Positions 8,954 to 17,215 of a stretch of 40,466 bases of DNA are shown here, in pieces. Made by a program: the position numbers and the translations under genes. Under the pieces are notes generated by a model. It searched no databases. It was not told the origin of the DNA and was given only the letters and a program-made list of their open reading frames with translations. Positions within the stretch are counted from its first letter, which is position 1. Each line of letters starts with the position of its first letter. This DNA is from Chitinophagaceae bacterium (GTDB lineage Bacteria; Bacteroidota; Bacteroidia; Chitinophagales; Chitinophagaceae): positions 1 to 40,466 of the forward strand of contig CANBQT010000028.1 of assembly GCA_947371755.1 (NCBI GenBank). The letters are read 5' to 3'.

Positions 8954-10381
8954 GTGAGAAAACAAAAGCAAAGGGTAGTATTAGAACAATTGTTGGTAGA
9001 AGATTACGCTGCCGAAGGGAAATCTCTTGCCCGGATTGATGGCAAAGTAATATTTATTGAAGGCGCGGTTCCGGGTGATGTGGTGGATGTTCAATTATCT
9101 AAAAGCAAAAAGGATTGGGCTGAAGGTCATGTGGTAAAAATTCATACTTACTCCGAAAAAAGGGTTACTCCGTTTTGCAGTCATTTTGGTGTATGTGGTG
9201 GATGTCAGTGGCAAATGTTGCCCTACGACCAGCAATTATTCTATAAACAAAAGCAGGTTACAGACAATTTAACCAGAATTGGTAAAGTGGCATTACCTCA
9301 GATCAGAACCATCATTGGAGCTGAGCAAACAGAGGAATACCGCAATAAAATTGAATACACTTTCGGATCTAAAATTTTTATCCCGTCTAACCTCTTTAGA
9401 AAAATGAAGGAAGAAGGGGTATCCATTGATGATGTTCCGGGTGGTGCGGGTTTTCATGTGCGCGGATTCTTTGATAAAGTAGTGGAGATCGACAAATGCT
9501 ATTTACAAGAGGAACCTACCAATTTAATTAGAAAAGCAGTTGCGGCTTATGCACTTGAGCGAAACTTACCCTTTTATGATGTTAGAAAACATCAGGGTTG
9601 GCTTCGAAATATGTTTATCCGTAATAGCACTATTGGCGAATTGATGGTGAATATTGTTTTTGGATACGAAGACGAAAACAATCGTAAAGCCTTACTTAAC
9701 CAGTTATTACAACAGTTCCCTCAAATCACCACTTTACTTTATACAATTAATACTAAACATAACGATAGTTTGTTCGATTTATATCCCCAAGTGTACAGCG
9801 GCAATGGATATATCATTGAAAAATTAGAACAGTACTCTTTCAAGATCAGTCCGAAATCGTTCTTTCAAACAAATACACGTCAGGCTGAAAAATTGTACCA
9901 GGTAACTCGCGATTTTGCAGAACTAAATGGCAATCAGGTTGTTTATGATTTATACTGTGGTACAGGGAGCATTGGTATTTTTGTAAGCGAATTTGCAAAA
10001 AAATTGATAGGGGTAGAAGTAGTGGCAGAAGCTATTGAAGATGCAAAAGAAAATGCTGCGTTAAATAATTTAAACCAGTGCAGTTTTTTTGCTGGAGATG
10101 TGGTTGATATCTGTGACGATGTTTTTTTTGCAGAACATGGAAAACCAGATGTGATTATAACCGACCCGCCGAGGGCTGGAATGCACGAAAAACTAATCAA
10201 GAAATTGTTAGAAATCTCAGCCCCAACAATTGTTTATGTTAGCTGTAATCCTGCTACTCAGGCAAGAGACCTTGCTTTATTGGATGAAAAATACACTGTG
10301 GAGAAAATACAACCCGTTGATATGTTTCCACATACCTTGCATATTGAAAATGTGGTTCAATTAAAATTAAGAAATGACTGA
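8954..10381 (+). CDS. rlmD: 23S rRNA (uracil-5-)-methyltransferase RlmD/RumA family
   Basis: SAM-dependent enzyme of the TrmA/RlmC/RlmD family, most likely methylating U1939 of 23S rRNA at C5. N-terminal TRAM domain (about 9-60, VEDYAAEGKSLARIDGKVIF), four-cysteine Fe-S cluster motif starting FCSHFGVCGGCQWQ (about 74-87), then the methyltransferase domain with YDLYCGTGSIG, TDPPRAGMH and catalytic VSCNP. 475 residues, normal for the family. The start is GTG; it directly precedes the TRAM domain and no closer ATG fits. The 3' end overlaps the rhomboid gene by 8 bases. RlmD and other RumA-like enzymes are hard to separate by eye. Confidence 0.9.
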   Translation: MRKQKQRVVLEQLLVEDYAAEGKSLARIDGKVIFIEGAVPGDVVDVQLSKSKKDWAEGHVVKIHTYSEKRVTPFCSHFGVCGGCQWQMLPYDQQLFYKQKQVTDNLTRIGKVALPQIRTIIGAEQTEEYRNKIEYTFGSKIFIPSNLFRKMKEEGVSIDDVPGGAGFHVRGFFDKVVEIDKCYLQEEPTNLIRKAVAAYALERNLPFYDVRKHQGWLRNMFIRNSTIGELMVNIVFGYEDENNRKALLNQLLQQFPQITTLLYTINTKHNDSLFDLYPQVYSGNGYIIEKLEQYSFKISPKSFFQTNTRQAEKLYQVTRDFAELNGNQVVYDLYCGTGSIGIFVSEFAKKLIGVEVVAEAIEDAKENAALNNLNQCSFFAGDVVDICDDVFFAEHGKPDVIITDPPRAGMHEKLIKKLLEISAPTIVYVSCNPATQARDLALLDEKYTVEKIQPVDMFPHTLHIENVVQLKLRND

Positions 10382-11219
10382 ATTCAGACCCAGTAGATTT
10401 GAAATATTACCAACCGTTGTAAAGAATCTACTGATTATAAACGGACTTGTTTTTCTGGCACAGAATACGCTTGGTGGACAGGGTGCCAGCTTTTCATTTG
10501 AAAATCTGTTTGCGCTTCATGCATGGCAAAGTCCATTGTTCAAGCCCTGGCAATTAATTACCCATATGTTTTTGCACAGTACAACTGATTGGGGACACAT
10601 ATTTGGAAATATGTTAGGGCTATACATGTTTGGTGCAGTTTTGGAAAATCTCTGGGGCCCAAAGCGCTTTCTTACTTTTTTTATCATCTGTGGATTAGGA
10701 GCGGCGTTGATGCATCTGCTTTTTTTGAGCTACGAATTAGTGCCCATGATGAAGGATTATACAGATATTCTGGTGGAACGCGCTTCCAGTAACGGGCAAA
10801 CAACTGCGCTTTTTAATTTTGGTATGAAGCATCCACACGCCTTCGAACAAAATGCAGATTTAGTGAGCATGGTGGCAAATAATCCAAACAATTTGGATGC
10901 TTCCAACGCTTTATTTCAATATGTTTCTAGTTATTACGATGCAAATTTAAATACCGCTACACTTGGAGCAAGTGGCGCTGTATTTGGTATATTGGCAGCA
11001 TTTGTTTATTTATTTCCAAATACCTATATCTATTTATATTTCTTAGTGCCTATCAAAGCAAAATGGCTGGGGATTGGATATTTTACCTGGGAATTATTTT
11101 TTGCAATTCGAAATTCTGCAGGCGATAATATTGCTCGTTGGGCGCACGTTGGAGGAGCCATTGTTGGCTTGATCATTGTAATGACTTGGAACAAAAAGAA
11201 TAAGAAGAACTTTTATTAA
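10374..11219 (+). CDS. Rhomboid family intramembrane serine protease
   Basis: A 281-residue integral membrane protease expected to cut transmembrane segments of other proteins. The catalytic dyad is visible: Ser200 in GASGAVFG (198-205) and His258 in RWAHVGGA; HMFLHS and FGNMLGLYMFG in the N-terminal half are also family motifs. A soluble insertion of about 75 residues (120-195) separates the early helices from the GASG helix. The start overlaps the end of rlmD by 8 bases, and the next gene, a second rhomboid, begins 24 bases after the stop, so these are likely one transcript. The substrate is unknown. Confidence 0.92.
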   Translation: MTEFRPSRFEILPTVVKNLLIINGLVFLAQNTLGGQGASFSFENLFALHAWQSPLFKPWQLITHMFLHSTTDWGHIFGNMLGLYMFGAVLENLWGPKRFLTFFIICGLGAALMHLLFLSYELVPMMKDYTDILVERASSNGQTTALFNFGMKHPHAFEQNADLVSMVANNPNNLDASNALFQYVSSYYDANLNTATLGASGAVFGILAAFVYLFPNTYIYLYFLVPIKAKWLGIGYFTWELFFAIRNSAGDNIARWAHVGGAIVGLIIVMTWNKKNKKNFY

Positions 11220-11243
11220 TCAGATACCGTTACCAGCAACATT

Positions 11244-12170
11244 ATGTTTGAAAAATCAACAAAATCAAATCGTGGCATTTTATTAGGACAGGATAATAAT
11301 GCACTGGTGTACTTGGTGGCAGTGAACCTATTAGTATTTGTACTCCTTACTTTCATAAAGATCATTTATTACCTCTCAGAAATTCCTATTGAGTTTTTCT
11401 ATAAGCAGGTATTTGATTGGTTTACACTACCAGCCATGGTTGATGGTTTTTTGAGTAAGCCTTGGGTGATATTTACTTACATGTTTACGCACGAGAGTAT
11501 TTGGGGACTGATCAGTAGTTTATTATGGCTTTGGGCATTTGGTTATATTCTTCAAGATCTAACCGGGAATAATAAACTAATACCAATTTATCTCTATGGG
11601 GGATTGATTGGTGGGATTGTTTTTTTAATCAATGTAAACCTGGTTCCTGCATTAGCAAATCACGTAAATAGTATTGGACCATTATTGGGTGGGGGTGCTG
11701 CTGTAATGGCGATTGCTGTTGCTACAACAACATTAGCGCCTGAGTACAGAATCTTTCCTTTAATCAATGGCGGAATCCCTTTATGGGTATTAATGGTTGT
11801 TTTTGTAGCAATCGATTTTGCAACGATGGCTGGTAGTACTGCCGGAATTGCAGCTTCTCATCTCGCCGGAGGCGCTGTTGGTTTTTTATTCATTCGCCAG
11901 TTGCGTAAAGGAAAAGATTGGGGTGCCTGGATGAATCAATTGGTTGATTGGCTGAATGATTTGTTTAGTCCAGATAAAAAATCACCAGCAAAAGACTCAA
12001 GAGATAGCTTATTTCTAAAATCAGTTATCCATAAGAAAAGTAAGACTTCAGAGATCACACAGCAGAAGATTGATGCAATTCTCGATAAAATAAATCAACA
12101 GGGTTATCAGTTTTTAACAGATGACGAAAAAGCGTTTTTAAAACGGGCAAGTAAGGAAGATCTTTTATGA
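11244..12170 (+). CDS. Rhomboid-like membrane protein lacking the catalytic serine
   Basis: A 308-residue protein with the rhomboid layout (HE/WxLxxxx membrane helices, TYMFTHES motif at 78-85) but with LGGGAAVM (148-155) in place of LGASGAVF. The serine position is Gly151, while the histidine of the last helix is kept (SHLAGGAVG, His206). By analogy with iRhoms and other pseudoproteases, it probably binds clients or partners rather than cutting. After the last helix a charged cytoplasmic tail ends in a helical segment, ILDKINQQGYQFLTDDEKAFL, seen in many Bacteroidota rhomboids. It follows the active rhomboid by 24 bases and overlaps the next gene by 4 (ATGA). Confidence 0.85.
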   Translation: MFEKSTKSNRGILLGQDNNALVYLVAVNLLVFVLLTFIKIIYYLSEIPIEFFYKQVFDWFTLPAMVDGFLSKPWVIFTYMFTHESIWGLISSLLWLWAFGYILQDLTGNNKLIPIYLYGGLIGGIVFLINVNLVPALANHVNSIGPLLGGGAAVMAIAVATTTLAPEYRIFPLINGGIPLWVLMVVFVAIDFATMAGSTAGIAASHLAGGAVGFLFIRQLRKGKDWGAWMNQLVDWLNDLFSPDKKSPAKDSRDSLFLKSVIHKKSKTSEITQQKIDAILDKINQQGYQFLTDDEKAFLKRASKEDLL

Positions 12171-13252
12171 ACCTATTTAAGAAAATAGTTCTTAGCATTG
12201 GCATAGTAGGAAATTTTATTTATTTGCTTACCTGCCTTACTCCATATGTTGATCCTATACATGGATATTTCTTTTCTTTTGCAGGTTTATTTTACCCGAT
12301 CGGATTAATCATCATGATTGGTTGGTTAATTGTTAGCCTTATTTTTTTTAGACGATATTCCTGGATATTCTTTCTTCTGCTTTTTGCAGGATATAAAAAT
12401 ATCGTGTCGGTTTTTGGTTTTAATATGGGCAATCATTTTGTTCAAGCCAAATCACAAAACCATATTCGCATCGTATCCTGGAATGTAAACAATTTTTTAT
12501 CCCAGGATATTTCCAACTCAAATAAGATCAATCAAATGCTTGATTTTATTAAATCAGCAGATGCAGATATTATATGTTTTCAGGATTTTTCTTCTACCTA
12601 TTATCCAACAGCGAATGCCACAATAGAAAACATTAAAAAAATCACAGGTTTAAAATATAGTTTTTTTAGCGAGGCAGATCCCAATAACGGAGTGATTATT
12701 TTTTCAAGATGGCCCTTTTTAAAACAAGCAAGTGTACCTTTTTCAAATATTGATTCGCCAGAATTTTTACAATGGGTTGAGATACAAACACCTAATAAAT
12801 TAATACGGGTTTACAATACCCATTTAACTTCCATGGGAATTCATGTGAACCTAACTGAAAACAGTTCCAACAATCGTTTAAAATTTGTTAAGTACGACGA
12901 AGCAATCTTAATGAAGCGAGATAAATTAAGCAGGATTGCCTATTTTGATAAAATGCATTCAAAACAAGCAGGGTTGATCAAAAGATCTCTTGATAGTTGT
13001 AATGTACCTTTCATTTATACGGCTGATTTAAATGCTGTTCCATCAAGTTTTGTTTATCATCATTTAAGAACCGGCCTGCATGATGCTTTCCTAGAAAAAG
13101 GCTGGGGTTTTGGAAGAACATACGATAGCCTTTCCACTACCCTCAGGATTGATGTGTTATTCACAAGTCCTTCCATTAAAACAGTTCAATATTTTTCTCC
13201 TCATCTTCATTTATCCGATCATTATCCAATTATCACAGATATTCAGCCATAA
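12167..13252 (+). CDS. Membrane-anchored endonuclease/exonuclease/phosphatase family protein (first paralog)
   Basis: A 361-residue protein with three N-terminal membrane segments (about 5-28, 38-62, 65-85) and a C-terminal EEP (DNase I-like) domain facing outward. Family motifs: RIVSWNVN (101-108), CFQD (137-140), YNTHL (216-220, His219), ADLN (286-289), and SDHYP (350-354, His352). At the first metal-binding position, where the family has Glu (LQE), the sequence has Asp140, and the usual GDFN motif is ADLN. It may therefore have altered activity. Translationally coupled to the pseudo-rhomboid (4-base overlap). Whether the substrate is DNA, phospholipid or phosphoester is unknown. Confidence 0.85.
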   Translation: MNLFKKIVLSIGIVGNFIYLLTCLTPYVDPIHGYFFSFAGLFYPIGLIIMIGWLIVSLIFFRRYSWIFFLLLFAGYKNIVSVFGFNMGNHFVQAKSQNHIRIVSWNVNNFLSQDISNSNKINQMLDFIKSADADIICFQDFSSTYYPTANATIENIKKITGLKYSFFSEADPNNGVIIFSRWPFLKQASVPFSNIDSPEFLQWVEIQTPNKLIRVYNTHLTSMGIHVNLTENSSNNRLKFVKYDEAILMKRDKLSRIAYFDKMHSKQAGLIKRSLDSCNVPFIYTADLNAVPSSFVYHHLRTGLHDAFLEKGWGFGRTYDSLSTTLRIDVLFTSPSIKTVQYFSPHLHLSDHYPIITDIQP

Positions 13253-13277
13253 GCTTGAATTTCATTATTTTTAGTGC

Positions 13278-14390
13278 ATGGCAAAAAGTTTTTTGCGTCG
13301 CACATTTAAATCATTTAGTATCTCTATCACCATTTTTCTGGCGATACTTTTCTTAATTGCTTGCCTTTCTCCTTATATCAATCCAGCCAATTGGTGGTTA
13401 TTTGGTTTTACAGGACTAATAGTTCCGTATTTAATTCTATTACTTTCTTTTGCAATTATATTTTGGCTGATCGCTAAACCTGTTTATGCCTGGATTCCAT
13501 TGATTGTTCTTTGCTTTGGATGGCAACAAATAGGAGTGGTATTTGCCTGGCATGCTGGTTCAGGCTTTAATAAGAAAAAACATCCTCAGAATATTCGTGT
13601 GGTAGATTGGAATGTAAGGAGTTTTAATGGACTCAGTAAAAATGCAGAGGCAAAGAGGCTTACTCGTAATGAGGTGGCAGAAATCATTACAAAAATCCAA
13701 GCAGATATTGTTTGTTTACAGGAATTTAATAGTAGTACGCAAAGAGATTACGCTGATAATATCTCATTATTTACAAAGACATTTCCTTATTATTATTTTT
13801 CCAGAGACTATTTACGCAATAATGGAAATTATCATTCTGGAAGTATCATCTTTTCAAGATTTCCAATCATTGATTCTGGAAAAACTAAATTTCCAGTTGC
13901 AGAAAGCCTCATTTATGCAGATATTTTAAAAGGCGATGACACATTTCGTGTTTTTAATACGCACTTGCAATCCTTTAAATTTAAAAAGGAAGATTATGCT
14001 GATATTGAAAAAATCAGGGAACAAGATGATCAAACAGTGGTAGCATCTAAGAATATATTCAATAAAATGAAGCTTGCATTTAACAGAAGGGGAGCTCAAG
14101 CTGATATTGTAAGAAACCAGAGAGACCTCTCTCATTTACCTGTCATTATCACAGGTGATTTCAATGATGTTCCTAATTCATATACTTATTTTAATATCAA
14201 AGGAAATTGGCAGGATTGCTTTTTGAAAAAAGATTTTGGAGTTGGGAGAACCTATTTATCATTAGCCCCAACCTTACGCATCGATTATATACTTGCTGAT
14301 AATCGTTTCTCTGTGAAGCAGTTTGATATGGTGGATGAAGACCTGAGCGACCATATGATGCTGGTTACTGATCTTAGGCTGATGAAATAA
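13278..14390 (+). CDS. Membrane-anchored endonuclease/exonuclease/phosphatase family protein (second paralog)
   Basis: A 370-residue tandem paralog of the preceding gene with the same design: three N-terminal membrane segments (about 13-31, 38-65, 70-92) and an EEP domain. Its metal and catalytic motifs are all canonical: WNVRSF (111-116), CLQEF (146-150, Glu149), NTHL (227-230), GDFND (293-297) and SDH (357-359). It begins 25 bases after its neighbour's stop and ends just before a terminator-like hairpin at 14401, so it closes the rlmD-rhomboid run. Likely a metal-dependent phosphodiesterase or phosphatase; substrate unknown. Confidence 0.88.
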   Translation: MAKSFLRRTFKSFSISITIFLAILFLIACLSPYINPANWWLFGFTGLIVPYLILLLSFAIIFWLIAKPVYAWIPLIVLCFGWQQIGVVFAWHAGSGFNKKKHPQNIRVVDWNVRSFNGLSKNAEAKRLTRNEVAEIITKIQADIVCLQEFNSSTQRDYADNISLFTKTFPYYYFSRDYLRNNGNYHSGSIIFSRFPIIDSGKTKFPVAESLIYADILKGDDTFRVFNTHLQSFKFKKEDYADIEKIREQDDQTVVASKNIFNKMKLAFNRRGAQADIVRNQRDLSHLPVIITGDFNDVPNSYTYFNIKGNWQDCFLKKDFGVGRTYLSLAPTLRIDYILADNRFSVKQFDMVDEDLSDHMMLVTDLRLMK

Positions 14391-14400
14391 ATCAGGAGGT

Positions 14401-14428
14401 CTGTTTCTTCGAAACGGCTTAATTTTCT
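14401..14428 (+). terminator. Terminator-like hairpin after the rhomboid/EEP run
   Basis: A 7-bp stem (14401-14407 with 14411-14417, one G-U pair) closes a 3-base loop and is followed by an AT/T-rich tail to 14428. It starts 10 bases after the second EEP stop codon. The stem is short, so this is moderate evidence. Confidence 0.45.
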
Positions 14429-14436
14429 TATCTTGC
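14429..14436 (+). promoter_or_regulatory. Candidate -7 element of the cysS leader transcript
   Basis: TATCTTGC is a near match to TAnnTTTG and ends 5 bases before the ATG of the Cys-rich leader ORF, so the leader would be almost leaderless. No TTG at -33. Confidence 0.35.
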
Positions 14437-14441
14437 ACACC

Positions 14442-14489
14442 ATGCATTTGAGCAATTATTATACCTACAGTTGTTGTTGCTGCTATTAA
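14442..14489 (+). CDS. Cys-rich leader peptide of cysS (putative attenuator)
   Basis: A 15-codon ORF, MHLSNYYTYSCCCCY, with four consecutive cysteine codons (TGT TGT TGC TGC, 14472-14483) just before its stop. It lies between a promoter-like element and cysS, 62 bases before the cysS ATG. A GGCC/GGCC hairpin (14493-14504) follows the stop by 3 bases. The arrangement is that of a ribosome-stalling leader peptide: scarce charged tRNA-Cys would stall the ribosome on the Cys run and change downstream folding, raising synthesis of cysteinyl-tRNA synthetase. The ORF is direct sequence; the regulatory role is inference by analogy with amino-acid attenuators. Confidence 0.65.
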   Translation: MHLSNYYTYSCCCCY

Positions 14490-14492
14490 TTC

Positions 14493-14515
14493 GGCCTTTG
14501 GGCCCTTTCAGTGGC
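14493..14515 (+). promoter_or_regulatory. Hairpin region downstream of the cysS leader ORF
   Basis: GGCC at 14493-14496 can pair with GGCC at 14501-14504 around TTTG. The downstream GCC (about 14502-14504) could instead pair with GGC at 14512-14514. The two foldings exclude each other, as expected for an attenuator, but stems are short and the following CTTTC is a poor U-tract. Confidence 0.4.
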
Positions 14516-14551
14516 TTATAACTCTATTCACCATCTCACAAGTACCATAAC

Positions 14552-16057
14552 ATGTCTTTGAAAGTTTATAATTCCTTAAGCAGACAAAAAGAAATATTTA
14601 CTCCTATTAATGCACCTTATGTAGGCATGTATGTATGCGGACCTACAGTAAGCGGCGAAAGTCATTTAGGACATGCCCGTCCCTTCATTACTTTCGATGT
14701 AATTTATCGCTACCTGATGTATCTGGGATATAAGGTTCGTTATGTTCGCAATATTACTGATGCCGGTCATTTTGAAGAAGAGGGTCGTGAAGCAGAAGAT
14801 AAGATCAGCAAAAAAGCTGTATTAGAAAAACTGGAACCGATGGAGTTGGTGCAGAAATATACCAATCTCTATCATTGGGCAATGAGCCGTTTTAATAATT
14901 TACCGCCTAGTATTGAACCTACCGCTACCGGACATATTGTGGAGCAAATTGAAATGATCAAAAAAATCATTGCTGATGGTTATGCCTATGAAGCTAATGG
15001 TTCTGTTTATTTCGATGTTGACAGATATAATACCGACTTCTCTAAATTGGGTAAGCCCTATGGCATGCTTAGCGGAAGAAATTTAGAAGATCAGCTCGAC
15101 ACAACACGTGAATTAGATAATCAGGAAGAGAAAAGAGATAAAAACGATTTCGCACTCTGGAAATCTGCACCACCTGAACACATCATGCGCTGGAATAGCC
15201 CATGGGGCGAGGGTTTCCCGGGATGGCATATCGAGTGCTCTGCGATGAGTAGTAAATATTTGGGTGAAGAATTTGATATACATGGGGGTGGTATGGACCT
15301 TCAATTCCCCCACCACGAATGTGAGATTGCCCAAAGTACCGTATGCAATCATAAAACACCCGCGCGCTATTGGTTACATAATAATATGATTACCATTCAG
15401 GGTAAAAAAATGGGTAAGAGCTATAATAATGTAATCAAGCTTACTGAATTATTCAGTGGCGATAGCCCTATTTTAGAACAAGCTTATTCTCCCATGACCA
15501 TCCGGTTTTTTATACTGCAAAGTCATTATAGAGGCACCCTGGATTTTAGTAACGAAGCTTTGCAAGCCTCAGAAAAAGCTTTGAAACGCTTATGGGAAGC
15601 TTATGAATGGTATAGCAAACAAAGTATTAATGAGGGCTCTGCTGCATCAGATCCGGGTTTGAATGAAAAAGTTCAAAAACTGGTTACTGAATTCGATGAA
15701 TTCATGAACGATGACTTTAGTACTGCTAAGGTTTTGGCTAATATGTTTGAACTATCATCTGTCATTAATTCAATCAAAGACAAGCATATTTCTGAAAATG
15801 CAATGAGCGGACAAACTGCCTTACTGTTGCAAAAACAATTGAAAGCTTATTTGGAAGATGTGTTTGGTTTAATTGGTGAGAGAGCATCTGATAATGGACA
15901 ATTAGATGGCATTCTTCAATTACTCATTAGCATACGTAAAGATGCAAAGAGTAAAAAGGATTTTATGACCAGTGATAAGATCAGAAATGAATTAGCAGCT
16001 TTGGGTGTTCAACTGAAGGATGAAAAAGATGGTGGAACCAGCTATAATTTCAATTAG
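14552..16057 (+). CDS. cysS: Cysteinyl-tRNA synthetase
   Basis: Class I aminoacyl-tRNA synthetase charging tRNA-Cys; cytoplasmic. 501 residues with CGPTV (zinc-binding Cys of the active site, near residue 29), HIGH-like SHLGHARP (about 36-43), [23 protein letters not shown] (further zinc ligands) and KMSKS-like KKMGKSYNN. The length is slightly greater than E. coli CysS (461), with the usual helical anticodon-binding end. It is preceded by the Cys-codon leader at 14442. Its TAG stop overlaps the convergent TAA of the MerC-like gene. Confidence 0.96.
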   Translation: MSLKVYNSLSRQKEIFTPINAPYVGMYVCGPTVSGESHLGHARPFITFDVIYRYLMYLGYKVRYVRNITDAGHFEEEGREAEDKISKKAVLEKLEPMELVQKYTNLYHWAMSRFNNLPPSIEPTATGHIVEQIEMIKKIIADGYAYEANGSVYFDVDRYNTDFSKLGKPYGMLSGRNLEDQLDTTRELDNQEEKRDKNDFALWKSAPPEHIMRWNSPWGEGFPGWHIECSAMSSKYLGEEFDIHGGGMDLQFPHHECEIAQSTVCNHKTPARYWLHNNMITIQGKKMGKSYNNVIKLTELFSGDSPILEQAYSPMTIRFFILQSHYRGTLDFSNEALQASEKALKRLWEAYEWYSKQSINEGSAASDPGLNEKVQKLVTEFDEFMNDDFSTAKVLANMFELSSVINSIKDKHISENAMSGQTALLLQKQLKAYLEDVFGLIGERASDNGQLDGILQLLISIRKDAKSKKDFMTSDKIRNELAALGVQLKDEKDGGTSYNFN

Positions 16058-16440
16058 TGATCACAATCTTCTTCATGTGCATGATTGTGAATCCTACAGA
16101 ATCCGAAGTTGAGTAAATGAGCCGTAACTATCAGGCTCACTGCCGGAAAAAGGAACCAGTACTGCCACTCGTGCCAAATCACTTTGGCAAATAATAAAAG
16201 TATTCCAATTGAAAACACTACAATAGGCATCAAACTATGATGGTGCCTTTGTTTTCCATGTCTTAATGCCAGTATTCCTACTAAAAAAGCAATAACAACC
16301 ATCGAATTTTCGAAGTATACGTTGTCGATAATATTGATGCCGAAAATGGGTAAACTAGTCAGAAATAACGGCAATAATGCACAGTGTATAGCGCAGGCCA
16401 AGGAAGTGGCAATCCCCAAAAAATCTAAATTAACCTTCAT
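16054..16440 (-). CDS. MerC-domain membrane protein, probable metal transporter
   Basis: A 128-residue protein with four membrane helices. Helix 1 carries the MerC-type cysteine pair SLACAIHC (Cys16, Cys20), and a histidine/acid/cysteine-rich tail ([14 protein letters not shown], 115-128) looks metal-binding. MerC is known for mercury uptake in mer operons, but there are no mer genes here, and free-standing MerC-like proteins in Bacteroidota probably handle other thiophilic metals such as zinc. Its promoter at 16460-16490 contains an inverted repeat, and a Fur-family regulator lies nearby; repression by that regulator is the simplest reading. The ion and direction of transport are unknown. 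Confidence 0.8.
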   Translation of the reverse strand: MKVNLDFLGIATSLACAIHCALLPLFLTSLPIFGINIIDNVYFENSMVVIAFLVGILALRHGKQRHHHSLMPIVVFSIGILLLFAKVIWHEWQYWFLFPAVSLIVTAHLLNFGFCRIHNHAHEEDCDH

Positions 16441-16459
16441 TGTACACTGAATAAGGGAA

Positions 16460-16490
16460 CAAATGTACGCAAATGCAACAGTGTTGCAAA
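16460..16490 (-). promoter_or_regulatory. Promoter of the MerC-like gene
   Basis: On the minus strand, TTTG (16490-16487) and TACATTTG (16467-16460) are exactly 19 bases apart, a full match to the Bacteroidota promoter. The start of transcription would fall near 16453-16456, about 15 bases before the ATG. Confidence 0.7.
16474..16488. promoter_or_regulatory. Putative Fur/Zur-type operator in the merC promoter
   Basis: TGCAAC AGT GTTGCA: a perfect 6-bp inverted repeat with a 3-base spacer. It overlaps the -33 element and most of the spacer of the merC promoter, so a bound protein would block RNA polymerase. A Fur/Zur-family regulator is encoded at 17216-17632. Assignment of that protein to this site is inference. 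Confidence 0.6.
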
Positions 16491-16524
16491 ATAATAAAGC
16501 GGTCGTACAAAAGCCCCATCACCC

Positions 16525-16532
16525 TAACTTTG
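16525..16532 (+). promoter_or_regulatory. Candidate -7 element of the Sco-like gene
   Basis: TAACTTTG matches TAnnTTTG, 17 bases before the ATG at 16549. No TTG at -33. It is about 37 bases from the inverted repeat at 16474-16488, so joint control of both divergent genes is possible. Confidence 0.4.
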
Positions 16533-16548
16533 TGGTAATTATTATTCT

Positions 16549-17205
16549 ATGGGAAAAAAATTCATTGGTTATTTACTCTTCTTTTTAGTGTTATTACTGG
16601 GGTTCTATTTCTTTTTATTTCGCGGTAACGACGAGTGGAGAACCAAATTATCAACCATCAGCTACGTAAAACCTTTTCATTTCAAAACTCAGGATAACCA
16701 GATTTTTACTGAGAAAGATATGCTGGGTAAGGTTTGTGTAGTAGAGTACTTCTTTACTAATTGCAAGGGTATTTGTCCGAAAATGAATACCAATATGCGA
16801 ATGATTGCCGAGACCTTTAAAAACGAACCAGATTTTTTAATCGTTTCCCATACATGCGATCCTGACCGTGATACTGTAGAAAGAATAAAAGTATATGCCG
16901 ATTCACTAAAGATAGATACCAAAAAATGGGTTTTCTTAACGGGTAGGAAAGACAGTTTATATAGTCAGGCTCGTAGCTCCTATTTACTGGATGATCCCAA
17001 AAACAATGTTGAAAAAATTGAAGATCAATTCATTCATACACAATTCTTTGCTTTGATTGATAAAGATGGCAAGGTACGCGGACAGGTATATGATGGATTA
17101 AAAGCGGATGAACTGGAGAAATTAAAAGTCGATATCGGTAAGCTATTAAAAGAAAAAGCAGGAACGGGCAATTTTGTAAATAGTATTTTTGGAAATAATC
17201 CCTAA
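16549..17205 (+). CDS. SCO1/SenC family protein (copper chaperone / thioredoxin-like)
   Basis: A 218-residue protein anchored by one N-terminal membrane helix (about 5-24), with a periplasmic thioredoxin-fold Sco domain. The copper-binding cysteines are in TNCKGICP (Cys72, Cys76) and the third ligand is His163 (FIHTQFF); SHTCDPDRDT is another family motif. Sco proteins deliver copper to the CuA centre of cytochrome oxidase or act as thiol reductases; no oxidase genes are in this window. The regulator gene begins 10 bases after the stop, so the two are probably cotranscribed, and the MerC-like gene is divergent. Confidence 0.9.
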   Translation: MGKKFIGYLLFFLVLLLGFYFFLFRGNDEWRTKLSTISYVKPFHFKTQDNQIFTEKDMLGKVCVVEYFFTNCKGICPKMNTNMRMIAETFKNEPDFLIVSHTCDPDRDTVERIKVYADSLKIDTKKWVFLTGRKDSLYSQARSSYLLDDPKNNVEKIEDQFIHTQFFALIDKDGKVRGQVYDGLKADELEKLKVDIGKLLKEKAGTGNFVNSIFGNNP

Positions 17206-17215
17206 TCGCATCAAC

